Shown here one piece after another: positions 35,431-50,300 of a stretch of DNA of 64,000 bases. This DNA is from Dimorphilus gyrociliatus (lineage: Eukaryota > Annelida > Polychaeta > Dinophilidae), in NCBI GenBank assembly GCA_904063045.1, contig CAJFCJ010000006.1, positions 2,842,946-2,906,945 on the forward strand. Direction: 5' to 3'. The position numbers were made by a program, and so were the translations under genes. How positions within the stretch are numbered: the stretch's first letter is position 1; each line of letters opens with the position of its first letter. Below the pieces are notes generated by a model. The model searched no databases. It was not told the origin of the DNA and saw nothing but the letters and a program-made list of their open reading frames with translations.

Positions 35431-35789
35431 TTCAAATTAACAGAAGGTTCTTCTGCTGGACGATATAATGCAGATACTTTGAGTCAATGGCGATTTATAT
35501 AATTTCAAGTAGTATACACGAAAGCGAATTGGTGAGCTATGTAGACATTTAGAACTTCAGTTTACTTGAACAGTTAAAAGCAATAACTCCACAGATTTGT
35601 TACCGTTTTCACAGAATATAGTTACACATAATACACGTAAACAAAGTTAACCAATCAGTTACTGATCGGTTCAAATATATTTAGCATTACCCAATGTTTT
35701 ACATTTAGACATACCAAACTTCCGGTGACGTCGCTCTACTGTTTAGAAATTTTCTATACTTTCTATATACAGCTATTATTTGATTTGCA
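35431..35789. promoter_or_regulatory. Bidirectional promoter between SLC50A1 and SPCS1
   Basis: Only 359 bases separate the two start codons. Near the SPCS1 start, ACTTCCGG (35718-35725, ETS/GABP site) abuts TGACGTCG (35726-35733, CRE-like), a combination common at housekeeping promoters. No TATA box is obvious at the expected distance. Confidence 0.55.
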
Positions 35790-36333
35790 ATGTCCCTCAA
35801 TTTTGATTTTGTCATTAGTCTCTTACCCGAAAGGGTAAAGAAAATTCCGATTCATATGGTGAGATAAATTTGTATATACTTTTGAGTATTTTTTAAATGT
35901 TGCATCTCATATTTGCTATATACTTTTATTATCGCTCATCGCAGGATTTTGATGGTCAACGTCGTGCTGAAAGACTATTTCAAGTTATCTTAGTTCTCTT
36001 TGGAGTAAGTGTTAGAGCTTTAATGAGACAGATTCAAATTAAAAAATGATTTGATCCTTAGGTTGTTGGATTTATCTGGGGCTACATATGCCAGCAATTC
36101 TCTCAGACCGTATATATCCTAATCGCTGGATTTGTTTTGTCTTGCATTGTTTGTATACTTTATACATATTAAAACTAAAGAAAACATTCTAATTTTGACA
36201 ATTTATGCCATTATAGCTTACATTACCACCATGGCCTCTCTACCGTCGTAAACCCGTAAAATGGTTGAAAATAGGCGCCAAAGAACGTCAAGCGAAAACT
36301 ACTGAAACTCGTCAAAATAAAAGAAGAAAGTAA
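35790..36333 (+). CDS. SPCS1: Signal peptidase complex subunit 1 (SPC12)
   Basis: Four exons (35790-35858, 35945-36004, 36062-36148, 36217-36333) join in phase to 110 residues, against about 102 in human. The product has the family core DFDGQRRAERLFQ, a first membrane segment (LFGVVGFIWGYICQQF), the connecting QTVYILIAGF, a second membrane segment and the diagnostic LTLPPWPLYRRKPVKWL, followed by a basic cytosolic tail. SPCS1 is a non-catalytic ER membrane subunit of the signal peptidase complex that helps exclude transmembrane segments from cleavage. The donor of exon 3 is a weaker GTTTGT but is the one that keeps phase. A poly(A) signal AATAAA lies at 36428-36433. Confidence 0.94.
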
Positions 36334-36456
36334 ACTAGCTGTTATGAAAAATAATTGTCATTTTCAATCTTTAATTTCCTTCGTTAGCTTGTGAAAATTA
36401 AAACAAAGACAGATATTGTAATATTTAAATAAATGTATGAAATATTCTTGTTACAT

Positions 36457-36470
36457 TTGATTCGAATCAA
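36457..36470. repeat. 14-bp palindrome TTGATTCGAATCAA
   Basis: A perfect palindrome about 25 bases after the SPCS1 poly(A) signal. Its centre resembles a tRNA B-box but there is no tRNA-like context around it. Confidence 0.6.
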
Positions 36471-36761
36471 GTAAGATGTAAAATTAGTTTCGTCAATTAA
36501 TCTTCTTTAGAGAGATTACTAAGAAGTAAAATTTCGGATTATATAAAATGCAATTGCAAGCTCAGTGGGCTATCTTCTAATTAGATTAAATCTTTATCCA
36601 AAAACCAATCACCTTTCTACAGACTCCTAGTATATCTTTCCCACTGTTGTATAAGGCAATTTCTTTAAAAGATCTTCTATCTTTCTTAATATATGTTAAT
36701 ACAATACACTCAGTTTCTCAGTTAGAAAGTATTTGTTTGGTGTTCATTTAAGGAAGTACTA

Positions 36762-37898
36762 ATGAATTTAACAAAACTTAGAGGAGCGGCTCTGCTCGCC
36801 TCATTTACTGGTGTCTTGGCTTTTAGAAATCGTTACAGATATCATAAAACAATTCAACCATTGTTGAATGACAAATATGTCCTAATTACTGGTTGTGATA
36901 CCGGAATTGGAAGGTCAGCAATTAATAAATTGTCCGAAGCTGGGTTCCTTGTTTATGCCGCTTGTTTGACAACTGAAGCTGTAAATGATATCAAAAAGGA
37001 GTTCAATGATCAAGTAATACCTTTCGTCATGGATATTTCAAAGGAGGAGAGTGTTCAAGAAGGATATCAGTTTGTCAAATCAACTATGCGTGATGAAAAA
37101 TGTAGAGTAATTTTTGTTTAGTCTTGAGCTTTAAAAACATTAATTGCTACTATCTTTACAGCTTTATGGGCGGTTATAAACAATGCTGGAATTCTCGGTA
37201 AGTTTTGTCCGTTTGATTGGCAAAACAAAGAAGATTACGAGAACACTATCTCCGTCAACTTCTGGGGTAATTTCAACGTTATGAAATCGTTTTTGCCTTT
37301 GCTGAAAAAGAGTAATGGACGACTTATAACAACAACTAGTGCAACTGTTTTATTGCCTCTACCTTTTACTAGTTCCTATCTTGCTTCTAAATTTGCGCTT
37401 GAAGGGCTAGTCGAGTCAACAAGGGAAGAAGTTGAAGATTTTGGTGTTGGAGTCATCAACGTTAGGCCTGGTCTTGTTTGGACAGACATGACAAAAACAA
37501 CAAAAATCAATTGGGAAAAGTCCTGGAAATCTTGTCCTTTAGAAATAAAAAATCAATATGGAAAAGAGTATTATGAAGAAGGTACTTAACAACTTAATAA
37601 ACTATATCTAATATAGATTTCATTTAAGAATAAAAAACAATCTGTTTTCACAGTGCTCAACAATCAGCCAGAAGTACCTGACTTCCTGAAAACCCCACCG
37701 TCATCTGTTGCGGATATTTACGTCAGAGCTGCTACTGCTAAATTCCCAAGAGCAACTTATTTTATTGGCTATGATGCTTATATATACAGATTTTTCAGTC
37801 ATTTTTCACCTGATAATCTTATAAGAAGTTGGTTTATCAAGAAGTTAACATTACTAAAAACTAAACCTAAAGCTGCAATTTCAAACAATGAGAATTAG
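36762..37898 (+). CDS. Short-chain dehydrogenase/reductase, SDR9C (retinol / 11-cis / 3-hydroxybutyrate DH-like) family
   Basis: Three exons (36762-37101, 37162-37581, 37654-37898) join in phase to 334 residues. A short hydrophobic N-terminal segment (GAALLASFTGVLAF) suggests membrane anchoring. The Rossmann fold starts YVLITGCDTGIGRSA, where TGCDxGxG is the nucleotide-binding signature of the SDR9C group. NNAG is at the usual place, and the catalytic triad residues are in TTTSATVLL and SSYLASKFAL (Ser, Tyr-x-x-x-Lys). RPGLVWTDMT follows, as in the classical family. Members oxidise retinol, steroids or 3-hydroxybutyrate with NAD(P); the sequence alone does not decide which. Exon 1 ends T|GTAGAG and the codon is completed in exon 2. 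A poly(A) signal AATAAA is at 38027-38032. Confidence 0.88.
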
Positions 37899-38357
37899 AG
37901 AGAATTAAATTCTCAAATATTTACTCTAAATGTAGTAAACAAATAGTATTTATATATGTTGTACTTTCAATTAGTTTGTATCATATTGTTATTAATCTTA
38001 TGTAGCTAGTATATCGGATTAATTTAAATAAAGGATTAATCACTTTCTCCATAGATATATAATTAATTGAAACATATAAAGCTCAAAGAATATTACGTAT
38101 TAATTACTATAGGAGATTTATATTTCCCTTTGTGTTTAGATTTTAATATATTATTCTTTTTTGAGTACATAAAACACTATTCGTAAAGATTTAGATGATG
38201 GCGCCATTTATGGACACCGCAATAGCCCATGATCAATGGAAACAACTTTTGTTGAAATTCCTGTGAAATTTCCAAGCCATATTTAAAGGAACTATTTTTG
38301 AGCTGTGAGCAATATTTCCGAAAGGAATACAATCCAACCGGCAAAATTGATAGCAAT
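37899..38357. other. Intergenic region between SDR gene and KIFAP3
   Basis: It contains the SDR poly(A) signal and, at 38195-38206, GATGATGGCGCC, a variant of the AGATGGCGC motif, about 155 bases before the KIFAP3 start. Confidence 0.45.
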
Positions 38358-42343
<3,986 letters not shown>

Positions 42344-42577
42344 ACAGGTCACAACAACTTATATTTAATTTTTCTGTCTCATCTGATATTTTATTTATAT
42401 GTTTATCAATTCATTCTCAGTATTAAATGAATAATTGTCCATAGAAGATTTTTTGTTTGTTCGTGATTTTCAAAAGAGTATTTTTTTCAAAATTATTTCT
42501 ATATTAATGAAAAACGAATACAATTTCACTGTATTTTTTTATGAAAAAAGAGAGTTCCAACGGTGAAAATCTATGTT

Positions 42578-43279
42578 CTATAATTCATCTGAAATTATGC
42601 ATGAACAGGCTTTCTCTTGAGAATGTAGGTAAGCTTGACAACCTAAAGCCATAGCACCGGCGTAGAGTAATTGAGAATTTATTAAACAATCTATAAAACA
42701 ACCAAATTTGTTATTGATCATAATATTAACGATATTAAATAATTAGTTACCTGAGCGTTTTTTACTTGATTTTCTTTTACAGGCTTTTTCTATACAATTT
42801 TTAAAATCTTTATCACATTTAGATCTTTTCTTATTACATGTTCCGTAACAGATATCATGGACATCGCAACATTGACTAATTTCTGGCGAGAATACTTCGA
42901 CCTAACGTAATTGATAATTAGCAAAATTATTCATTATTCTTTCACTTATCATTGTAATTTAATGATGGTAGTTTCTTACTTGTATCCCATAAGCTCCACA
43001 ACCATTTGAATGAGCAGTATAACCTCTCCTTGGAACTGTTTTTTGACCTGTTGGAAAACTGTAATTATTAGCAAATTTTAATTATGAGAACTTCTAAAGA
43101 CTTTTACCTCTCGGACATGAGTATGAGCACTTTTCATCAGAAACTTTTCCTCCAATAATTCCAGCTATGTCACCAATAGCTTTCAAGCCCTCTCCCAAAT
43201 TATCACTATTAAAGTGACAATCGGAAGTATAAAAAAAACCCTGAGAGAATCCTATAAAGAACACATGAACCAGTTTCAT
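42578..43279 (-). CDS. PLA2G12A: Group XII secretory phospholipase A2
   Basis: Four minus-strand exons (43279-43108, 43047-42980, 42901-42751, 42690-42578) join in phase to 167 residues (human group XIIA is 189). A signal peptide (MKLVHVFFIGFSQGFF) is followed by a region with CSYSCPRGQ, then GYTAHSNGCGAYGI as an atypical calcium-loop segment, and the active-site helix SQCCDVHDICYGTC with the His-Asp pair. The cysteine-rich tail CDKDFKNCIEKACK...LGCQAY ends CSCIISDEL. The calcium loop diverges from the classical XCGxGG, as in all group XII enzymes, which have low phospholipase activity. The in-frame upstream ATG at 43363 was rejected because the signal peptide begins at 43279. The 3' end converges on KIFAP3 (235 bases). 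Confidence 0.9.
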
Positions 43280-44394
43280 TATGTAGTTGTTAGACGTGTT
43301 CTTGTTATATTTCCGTTGATCGGTTCCGGGTATTGCGCATGCGTACTTACCGGTAAATAACAAGGTGAAGGTATAAAAGTTAGGCCTATTCGTCTGTCAA
43401 GGTAAGAATAATCTTTTCAAAATAAAAAACCTTTAACTATTGAACTAGTTAATGATGTAATTTTCCAAGTAGTTAAAATGATATAATAATTATCTTTTAC
43501 AAACTATCAGTCCAATCAATCTGAAGAGATTAGTCTCTTTGATATTTAGTATTTTTCATTTATACTATCTCATCATTTCCTCCTTCCTAGAAGTATTGTC
43601 TATATCTAAGGATTCTTTTCAACAAAAATGCTATGTATATTACAATTCTATCGTTCAAACACAAATTAATTAATAGTCTAAATTAGAGACAAATATTCAG
43701 ATAAGTTTCGATAGTGTTAAAGAACAACCCAGCCAATCAGTAAATTTTAAAAAGTTACGCCTTATTGACATAACTAAGCCAAAACTTTTTATTAGTTCCT
43801 TTTTTTTATATTCTTAACATTCCTTATAAGTTTTTTAGGCCTATTTTATACAAATATAGAATATAATAAGAGAAACTATTGAGGAAATTTAGTGTTAATA
43901 ATTAGTTTATATAACATTGAACATCCTAATTGAAAAATATATTGTATACTCAATTAAAGTATAGCGTATCGCAAATTAAAAGAGGATTAGCCTAAGCCTA
44001 TAATAATATATAAGCACATTAGAGTAAGTTTGTAAAATAGCTCTTGTGTGATTCTCTTTAGTAATATATTACTTTATTAATAAATTTAAGATATTTCCAT
44101 TAAACCTACTCTATTTATAAATTCTTTAGTAAACTTATCACTTTTTATACTAGTTACACTAACAAACAAAATTACTTAAATGATAGGTTAAAAGTTCATG
44201 CTAAAAGGAAAAAAAAACAGGTCTTATCTGAAATCTAAGCAAATTTATAATTAATCCTATATTTAAAAACTATTTTACTCAATTCTGCTTTAAATTACAT
44301 ACAATTACTTTTTTTTATATATTTTTTTCAAGCTTGTTCTCTTTTCGTTAAGTAATGTATATTTCAGAGTAGTTACAAGCCCAGTTGGAAAACA
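43280..44394. promoter_or_regulatory. Promoter region of PLA2G12 and CAP with probable CAP 5' UTR exon
   Basis: An NRF1-type palindrome TGCGCATGCG lies at 43334-43343. About 60 bases further a strong donor CAAG|GTAAGA (43401/43402) can splice to the acceptor TTTCAG at 44361-44367, just before the CAP start codon at 44395, implying a non-coding first exon around 43360-43401. The intron between is AT-rich with no other feature. Confidence 0.5.
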
Positions 44395-47221
44395 ATGTCT
44401 GATCGTCTTAACAATTTGGTAAATCGTTTAGAAGGCGTTACAAAGCGTCTAGAAAATGTATCTGTAGGAAATGGAATGGGTAGTTCACCAAAAGTAAATG
44501 GTTAGTATGAAAAATACTGTAACAATTAATAGCCCTATTGGCGAAAATAAGTATGATAAAATGCTTTTAGTCACAGCCAGCACTAGGTATTGTTTGTCAT
44601 AGTTTAATTAAGTATAATTTACTCGTTCAGACAAATCTATTGTTAAACGAACTGCATTTTATCATTTCTAAAGCCCAGTTGGAAAATGTCAGGTGAATTT
44701 TATAACATTTATATGTTCGTTTAATCTGAGGTTATCTCGAAATTTCTGTATTTGTGCCTTATCAATTTACGATATTAGTTATAACATATTCGTATAAATA
44801 CGTGTATATATAAGTTAATATAAATTTTTTTCTGGTGTTTTGCATATACCATCTACTGTATAATATATAGACATATAGTATACCTTGTATATATTTTTTG
44901 ATATACAGTATACATACATATATATATATATATTTATCTCATTTTCAAATCACTGCGTTGACATTTATCAACTATGGCTGATTCGTTTCGCAGTAAATTA
45001 GCTCTTTTTGAGAATTTATCAGCAAAAAACGCTTCAAACGAAACTATTTCGAATGGTAAGTATATTTAAGATTAATTTGTTCCCAAGGAATTTAAAGTAC
45101 ACTTAAAAAATTGAAATCTTTAGTAAATTAATCAATAAAAGCCTTTTTTTTTTAAATATTCGATTCTAAAATGTAAACTATCTTAATGAAATCGTAAAAA
45201 AAAAACACATTTATTTTTGTCTCTGACAAGTATTAATCATTATATTATCTATCTTCTGTTTTTTAATGCATATGTCATATTTCAAAGTCTAGGTGTTTTC
45301 TTTAACAAAATTTATCTGATAATCATTCTATACTGTTCAATATACATTTTTAGTTTTTCATTGGTTAAAGATTAAATCTAATGTAAAGAAGTATTTCGAT
45401 ATTTTACATATGTATGTTTAATGTAGATAGGTAATGCTTGTTTTAACTGTATAGGACTTAATAAGAATAATTTTCGATTATTTTTTATGTGCGTTTGGTA
45501 TGTCTATACAACAAATTATTATATCATAAAATATATTAGTCATATATTATATATAATAAATTATGTTTTCCTAGGTGCTCCCTTAGCAGCTAATGTTCAG
45601 AATTATGACTCTGAAGTTGTTCCTGTTCTTCAAGAGTATGCTAGTTTGAGTAAAAAGATTGGTGGAGACGTTGCAACCCATTCGAATCTCGTTTTGGATG
45701 CTTTCAATGCCCAACGTCATGTGATAATACTGGCTTGTAAATGTAAGCAACCGGACGATGCTACTTTAGCTGGCTTGATTAAACCACTCTCGGAAAAAAT
45801 TCAGGCTATTACTGCATTTCGTGAAAAGAATAGAGCTTCTAAATTTTTCAACCATTTATCCGCCATTGGTGAAAGTGTTACAGCTTTGGGTTGGGTTACC
45901 GTTAAGCCAACTCCTGTTCCGTATATTAGGGAAATGTCGGATGCTGGACAGTTTTACACAAACCGAGTTCTGAAAGACTTTAAGGAAAAGTCAGTTATTA
46001 AATATATATCAATGTAAACTATAATTACTTATATTTCACAGAGATACTACTCATGTTGATTGGGTAAAAGCTTGGCTTCAAACTTTAAACAAACTGCAAG
46101 GATATGTTAAGCAAGTTTATACAACTGGCCTAACATGGACTGTTCAGGTATTTCCTAAGAGATTAAATCAAATTTCCGACAAATTTAACTCATATCATTG
46201 CAGGGAACGAATCCTAGCTCAGAGGTTGGATCTACATCTGCTCCACCACCACCTGGACCGCCTCCCCCACCTCAAGTTGATGATGTTGGCTCTGCTGGAG
46301 ACTCAGAATCGAGTAGGGCTGCTCTTTTTGCCGATCTAAATAAGGGTTTGAGTGTAACTTCTGGGCTAAAGAAAGTAACTGACGATATGAAGACGCATAA
46401 GAATCCAAATTTGAAATCTCATGGTGTGGTAACCGGAAATAAAACTTCCAATGCTACTTCTGCTGCCGGAAAATCAAAGCAGGAGGTCAAGAAACCTCCG
46501 ATGAAAGCTTTACAAAATAAGAAGGTGCAGTATTTTTCATACTCCAGACAATAATTGAAATTGTGTTATTTGCTTGATCTTTAGTGGATTGTTGAGTACT
46601 TTGACAATGATACTGTCACAATCGATAAGACTGAGCCCAAGCAGACAGTTTACATTTACAAGTGAGAGATTTTAAAATATTGAATATTTTATATATACAG
46701 TATAGAGTATATATTTCTGAAAATATTTAAATTTATAGATGTAACAATACTACTGTTCAAGTTAAGGGTAAAGTTAATTCAGTCGTTTTGGACACGTCAA
46801 AGAAAACGAATGTAGTTTTTGATGAAACTATTGCAACTTTTGATGTCATAAATTGTCAGAGTGTTAAATGCCAGGTGATAAATTTAAATTCATTATCTTC
46901 CCTTTTACGAATAAAAGTTTTTTTTAAGGTAAGCTATAAAGCTCCAACGGTTTCAATTGACAAAACTGATGGCTGCCTAGTTTATCTGAGTAAGGAATAT
47001 GCCAACACTCGGATTGTCACAGCAAAATCTAGCGAAATTAATATTTCTATCCCAGAAGGCAATGATTTTGTAAGTTTTTGAATAATTTGCAAAATCGTAT
47101 TTTGTTATATTTAATCTTTTATTGTAAATAGAAAGAAATACCGATCCCGGAACAATTTGTGACTCTTTGGGATGAGAAGAAGGGAAAGTTTGTAACTTCG
47201 ATTTCCGATATCGTTGCCTAG
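44395..47221 (+). CDS. CAP1: Adenylyl cyclase-associated protein (actin-recycling CAP/Srv2)
   Basis: Eight exons (44395-44500, 45575-45989, 46042-46147, 46204-46524, 46585-46661, 46739-46874, 46929-47069, 47132-47221) join in phase to 463 residues, typical for animal CAP. The N-terminal coiled coil [18 protein letters not shown] (oligomerisation) is followed by the helical folded domain ([21 protein letters not shown] ... THVDWVKAW). Then come the proline-rich stretch [12 protein letters not shown] (profilin binding), a WH2-like [18 protein letters not shown] and the beta-helix CARP domain ([20 protein letters not shown] ... [23 protein letters not shown]). CAP works with cofilin to depolymerise actin filaments and recharge G-actin. 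A separate first exon at 44974-45055 can replace exon 1. The 3' end lies 93 bases from that of the GTSF1-like gene. Confidence 0.94.
44671..44686 (+). repeat. 16-bp duplication of the CAP start context
   Basis: AAGCCCAGTTGGAAAA is identical to 44377-44392, just upstream of the main CAP start. Here it is followed by ATGTCAG|GTGAAT, i.e. a possible three-residue start exon that ends at phase 1 and could splice to CAP exon 2. Confidence 0.5.
44848..44933. repeat. TATACTGTATA / TATACAGTATA cluster in CAP intron 1
   Basis: Contains TACTGTATA and ATACAGTATAC in opposite orientation plus a TA tract; another member of the dispersed palindromic AT family. It lies immediately upstream of the alternative first exon. 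Confidence 0.6.
44974..45055 (+). CDS. CAP1: Alternative first coding exon of CAP
   Basis: An ATG at 44974 opens [19 protein letters not shown]...ISNG and ends in a consensus donor ATG|GTAAGT at phase 1, exactly the phase required by CAP exon 2 (GGT GCT CCC). The encoded helix differs from the standard N-terminal coiled coil. It would give an isoform of about 455 residues with a different oligomerisation segment. Whether it has its own promoter is not visible. Confidence 0.7.
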
Positions 47222-47314
47222 TTTTGCATACACTTTCTAGATCACAATTAATAATATTTGTGGAATATACGTAACTAGTTTCAAATATTATTGTTTTATC
47301 AATATGAAAATGTT

Positions 47315-50300
47315 TTAAGAAGCTGGTTCAAGCACTTCACAATCATTTTCGCTATCCATGTATTTAAGTTTATTAAGATAGCGTAGGAGGCCCCTTCCTT
47401 TCGATTCAGCAATAGCCCTGTCTTTCTTTTCAATTTCATCACTTTCCAAAATACTTTCAAAGGTGTCTGCTTCATTTTGAAAAGCCTGAGATAGAAAATT
47501 TGAATTCGAGTCAAGACCAATTTTAGAAAAATATCACTTATATTTCTACAGCCTGGCATTCGTAAATTAGCGAGAATAGGATCAATCTAAACTTACGTCT
47601 TCGTCAATGATTGTAAGTTTTTCTTGTTTTTCTTTCTTTGGCCCTCTTAAACTTTTCTTCTTTCTCTCTTCCAACTTTTTGTCTAAGTAACCTGAAAAGT
47701 TATATGCTAATACTTTCATTAATATGAGTGACTAAAGAATTTAATTATTATTAAATTATATACTTCTATTAGTAGTTTCCATTTTATAAATATCACTTCT
47801 ATTCTTTGTCTGAAATATCATGTGGTATATACTCTTCTCATTACAATTAAACATCCGTTTACTGATGTCAACTTTCATATCAGAGTCATTCTGGGGCTCT
47901 CTTTGAGAGTGGCATTCACTGAAGAGTTGTCTTTTTGGAACTGGTTTCTCCTGAGATTTATCCGAGCTATTACTAGATGCAGTGGCTATGTCCTCTTCTG
48001 GTGAATTTTGCGAAACAGAGGTATCTATGTTAATGTTTTTCTGAAACTTAAGATCTTCGTTAGTTGTATTTTCTTCAAGACATTTTACATCTAGGTCATC
48101 ATTGTTGAAGTGATCATCACTAGAAAATTCCTTCATGGACTCACTATTTTTGTTTGACTTGCGCTCATTAGCATCATCTTCATTGAACTTTTGTTCATTA
48201 GAATCATTTTCGTAGGGGTTCTGTTCAATACATTCACTGGAGTCTTCCTCGTTAGAATGACGTTCGCAGGAATATTGTTCATCAGAATCATATTCATCAG
48301 AGTCTTCCTCGTTAGAACCACCTTCACTGAAATTTTGCTCATCAGAGTCATTTTCGTAGGGGTTCTGTTCAATAGAAACACATTCATTGGAGTGTTCGTC
48401 TTTGGAGTCATATTCGTAGGCATTTTGCTCATTGGAATCATATTTATCAGAATCTTCCTCGTTAGAACCACCTTCACTGAAATTTTGCTCATCAGAACCA
48501 TTTTCGTAGGGGTTCTGTTCAATAGAAACACATTCATTGGAGTGTTCGTCTTTGGAGTCATATTCGTAGGCATTTTGCTCATTGGAATCATATTCATTAG
48601 AGTCTTCCTCGTCAGGATCACCTTCGCTAGTATTTTGCTCATTGCAATAATATTTGTCGGAATCTGCGTCGTAAGAAATATGTTCGTCGCTGTTTTCCTC
48701 GATGAAGTTATTTCTAACAAACTTTTCCTCATCACAATCACTTCCATCCACGTCTGTAGTAGAACAACTTGGGAGCCAGTCGTTCTCACAAAAATCGCTC
48801 CCATCCTCGTCTGTAGTGGAACAGCTTGGGAGCCAGTCATCTTTGCCATAATCGCTTCTATCCACATCTAAAGTAGAATGGCTTGAGAGCCAGTCATCAT
48901 CGCCATAATCGGTCTCATCCACGTTCAAAGTAGAATGGGTTGGGAACCAGTCATCCTCGTCATAATCGCTAGATCCATTCCCGTTGATACATTCCTTTTG
49001 ACTTCTATTTTGTCCATCAAACTCATCTTCAGTAGAATTTTCATCAGATTTACTCCTTTCACTTCCTGGGTAATTTTCAGGATAATCATTTGCATTCGAA
49101 CGTTCTCCACTAAAGTTAACCTTTCCGTCTACATCTTCCTTACTTTCAACTTTGCAGAAATCTTCGTCTTCATAGTCACATTCAGCGGGATTCATTTTAC
49201 AGGAATCATAATTGTCAAGGTGATTATCATTGACTGTACCTTCATTAAAATCTCTTTTAAAGGATTCGCCAACAATGAAATCACTTTCCTCAAAGTAATC
49301 CTTTTCAGAGGATTTTTTAACATGATCCAGGGGCTCATCAATGCTACTATCGCTATCATACGCTTTTTCAAATCTTTTATCATTAGTGAAATGATTTCTA
49401 TTTCCGGCTTTACATATTGGTTTATCGAAACTACTATCACTATCATACACTTTTTCAGACGTTTTATCATTACTGAAACGATTTCTATTTGCAGTTTTAA
49501 ATATGGGCTCATCAATACTAAAATCAGTATCATATTCTCTTTCAAATGTTTTACTATTACTGAAATGATTTCTATTTCCAGCTTTAAATATTGGCTCATC
49601 AACACTGAAATCAGTATCATATTCTGCTTCAATAGACTTGTCAATACTGAAGTTACTTTTATAACAATTATTTTTAGGTTCATTAGCAATGGAATCACTA
49701 TCTAACTCTTCATCAATTGAATTACTAACAGTGGAAGCAGTGCTAGAGTCTCTTTCAAAGGATTTTTCAAAAGTGGAGTCTATTCTATTTGATGGACACT
49801 GACTACGATTATATCCATAGTCTTCATCAGAATTGAGAGCAGGTTCCTGATTTAGTATTCTCCCAAAAGATTTTCCTCGTGATGATTCCTCTTGCTCTAG
49901 ATCTTTAGGAAATCTTATAGAATCGTCAATATCTGAAGAAGTTTTATTGTAGCCGCTGTACATTTTACTGGACCCGTCTGAAACTTTAAAATCAGCTTTT
50001 GTCTTGTTTCCCATACTTTTCGCTGATGGTCTCGAAATTGGGGTAGTTTCCCAACCTGTTTCCTCTTCGGATGATTCACTCTCAAAATAAGTATGTGCAG
50101 ACCACTTATCTAAAGTCATTTTCGTCTTGACATTCACAGCTGCAATAGATTGTCAATTATATACATACTAAATGAAACAAGGAAATCTCTAACATTTTCC
50201 ACTAGTGCAACCATCAGATATATAGCGATCTGGACACTCATGTTTAACATGTGCTTCAAACTTATCTTTACTTAAATAATGAGTAGAATTATAGGGGCAG

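Noticed and set aside
36457-36470. tRNA gene around the TTGATTCGAATCAA palindrome
   Set aside because: A B-box-like core exists, but there is no A-box, acceptor stem or anticodon arm at the proper spacing. By eye no convincing tRNA was found anywhere in the window; tRNAscan-SE would settle it.
43280-43363. N-terminal extension of the phospholipase from an upstream in-frame ATG
   Set aside because: It would bury the clear signal peptide beginning at 43279, and it overlaps the NRF1 promoter motif.
48191-48871. Long plus-strand open frame (over 220 codons) opposite the acidic repeats, and further long frames in other phases at 48133-48867, 48935-49705 and 49192-49698
   Set aside because: They are by-products of the tandem coding repeats on the minus strand: their translations are hydrophobic or basic low-complexity mirrors of the Asp/Glu/Ser codons and show no splice context.
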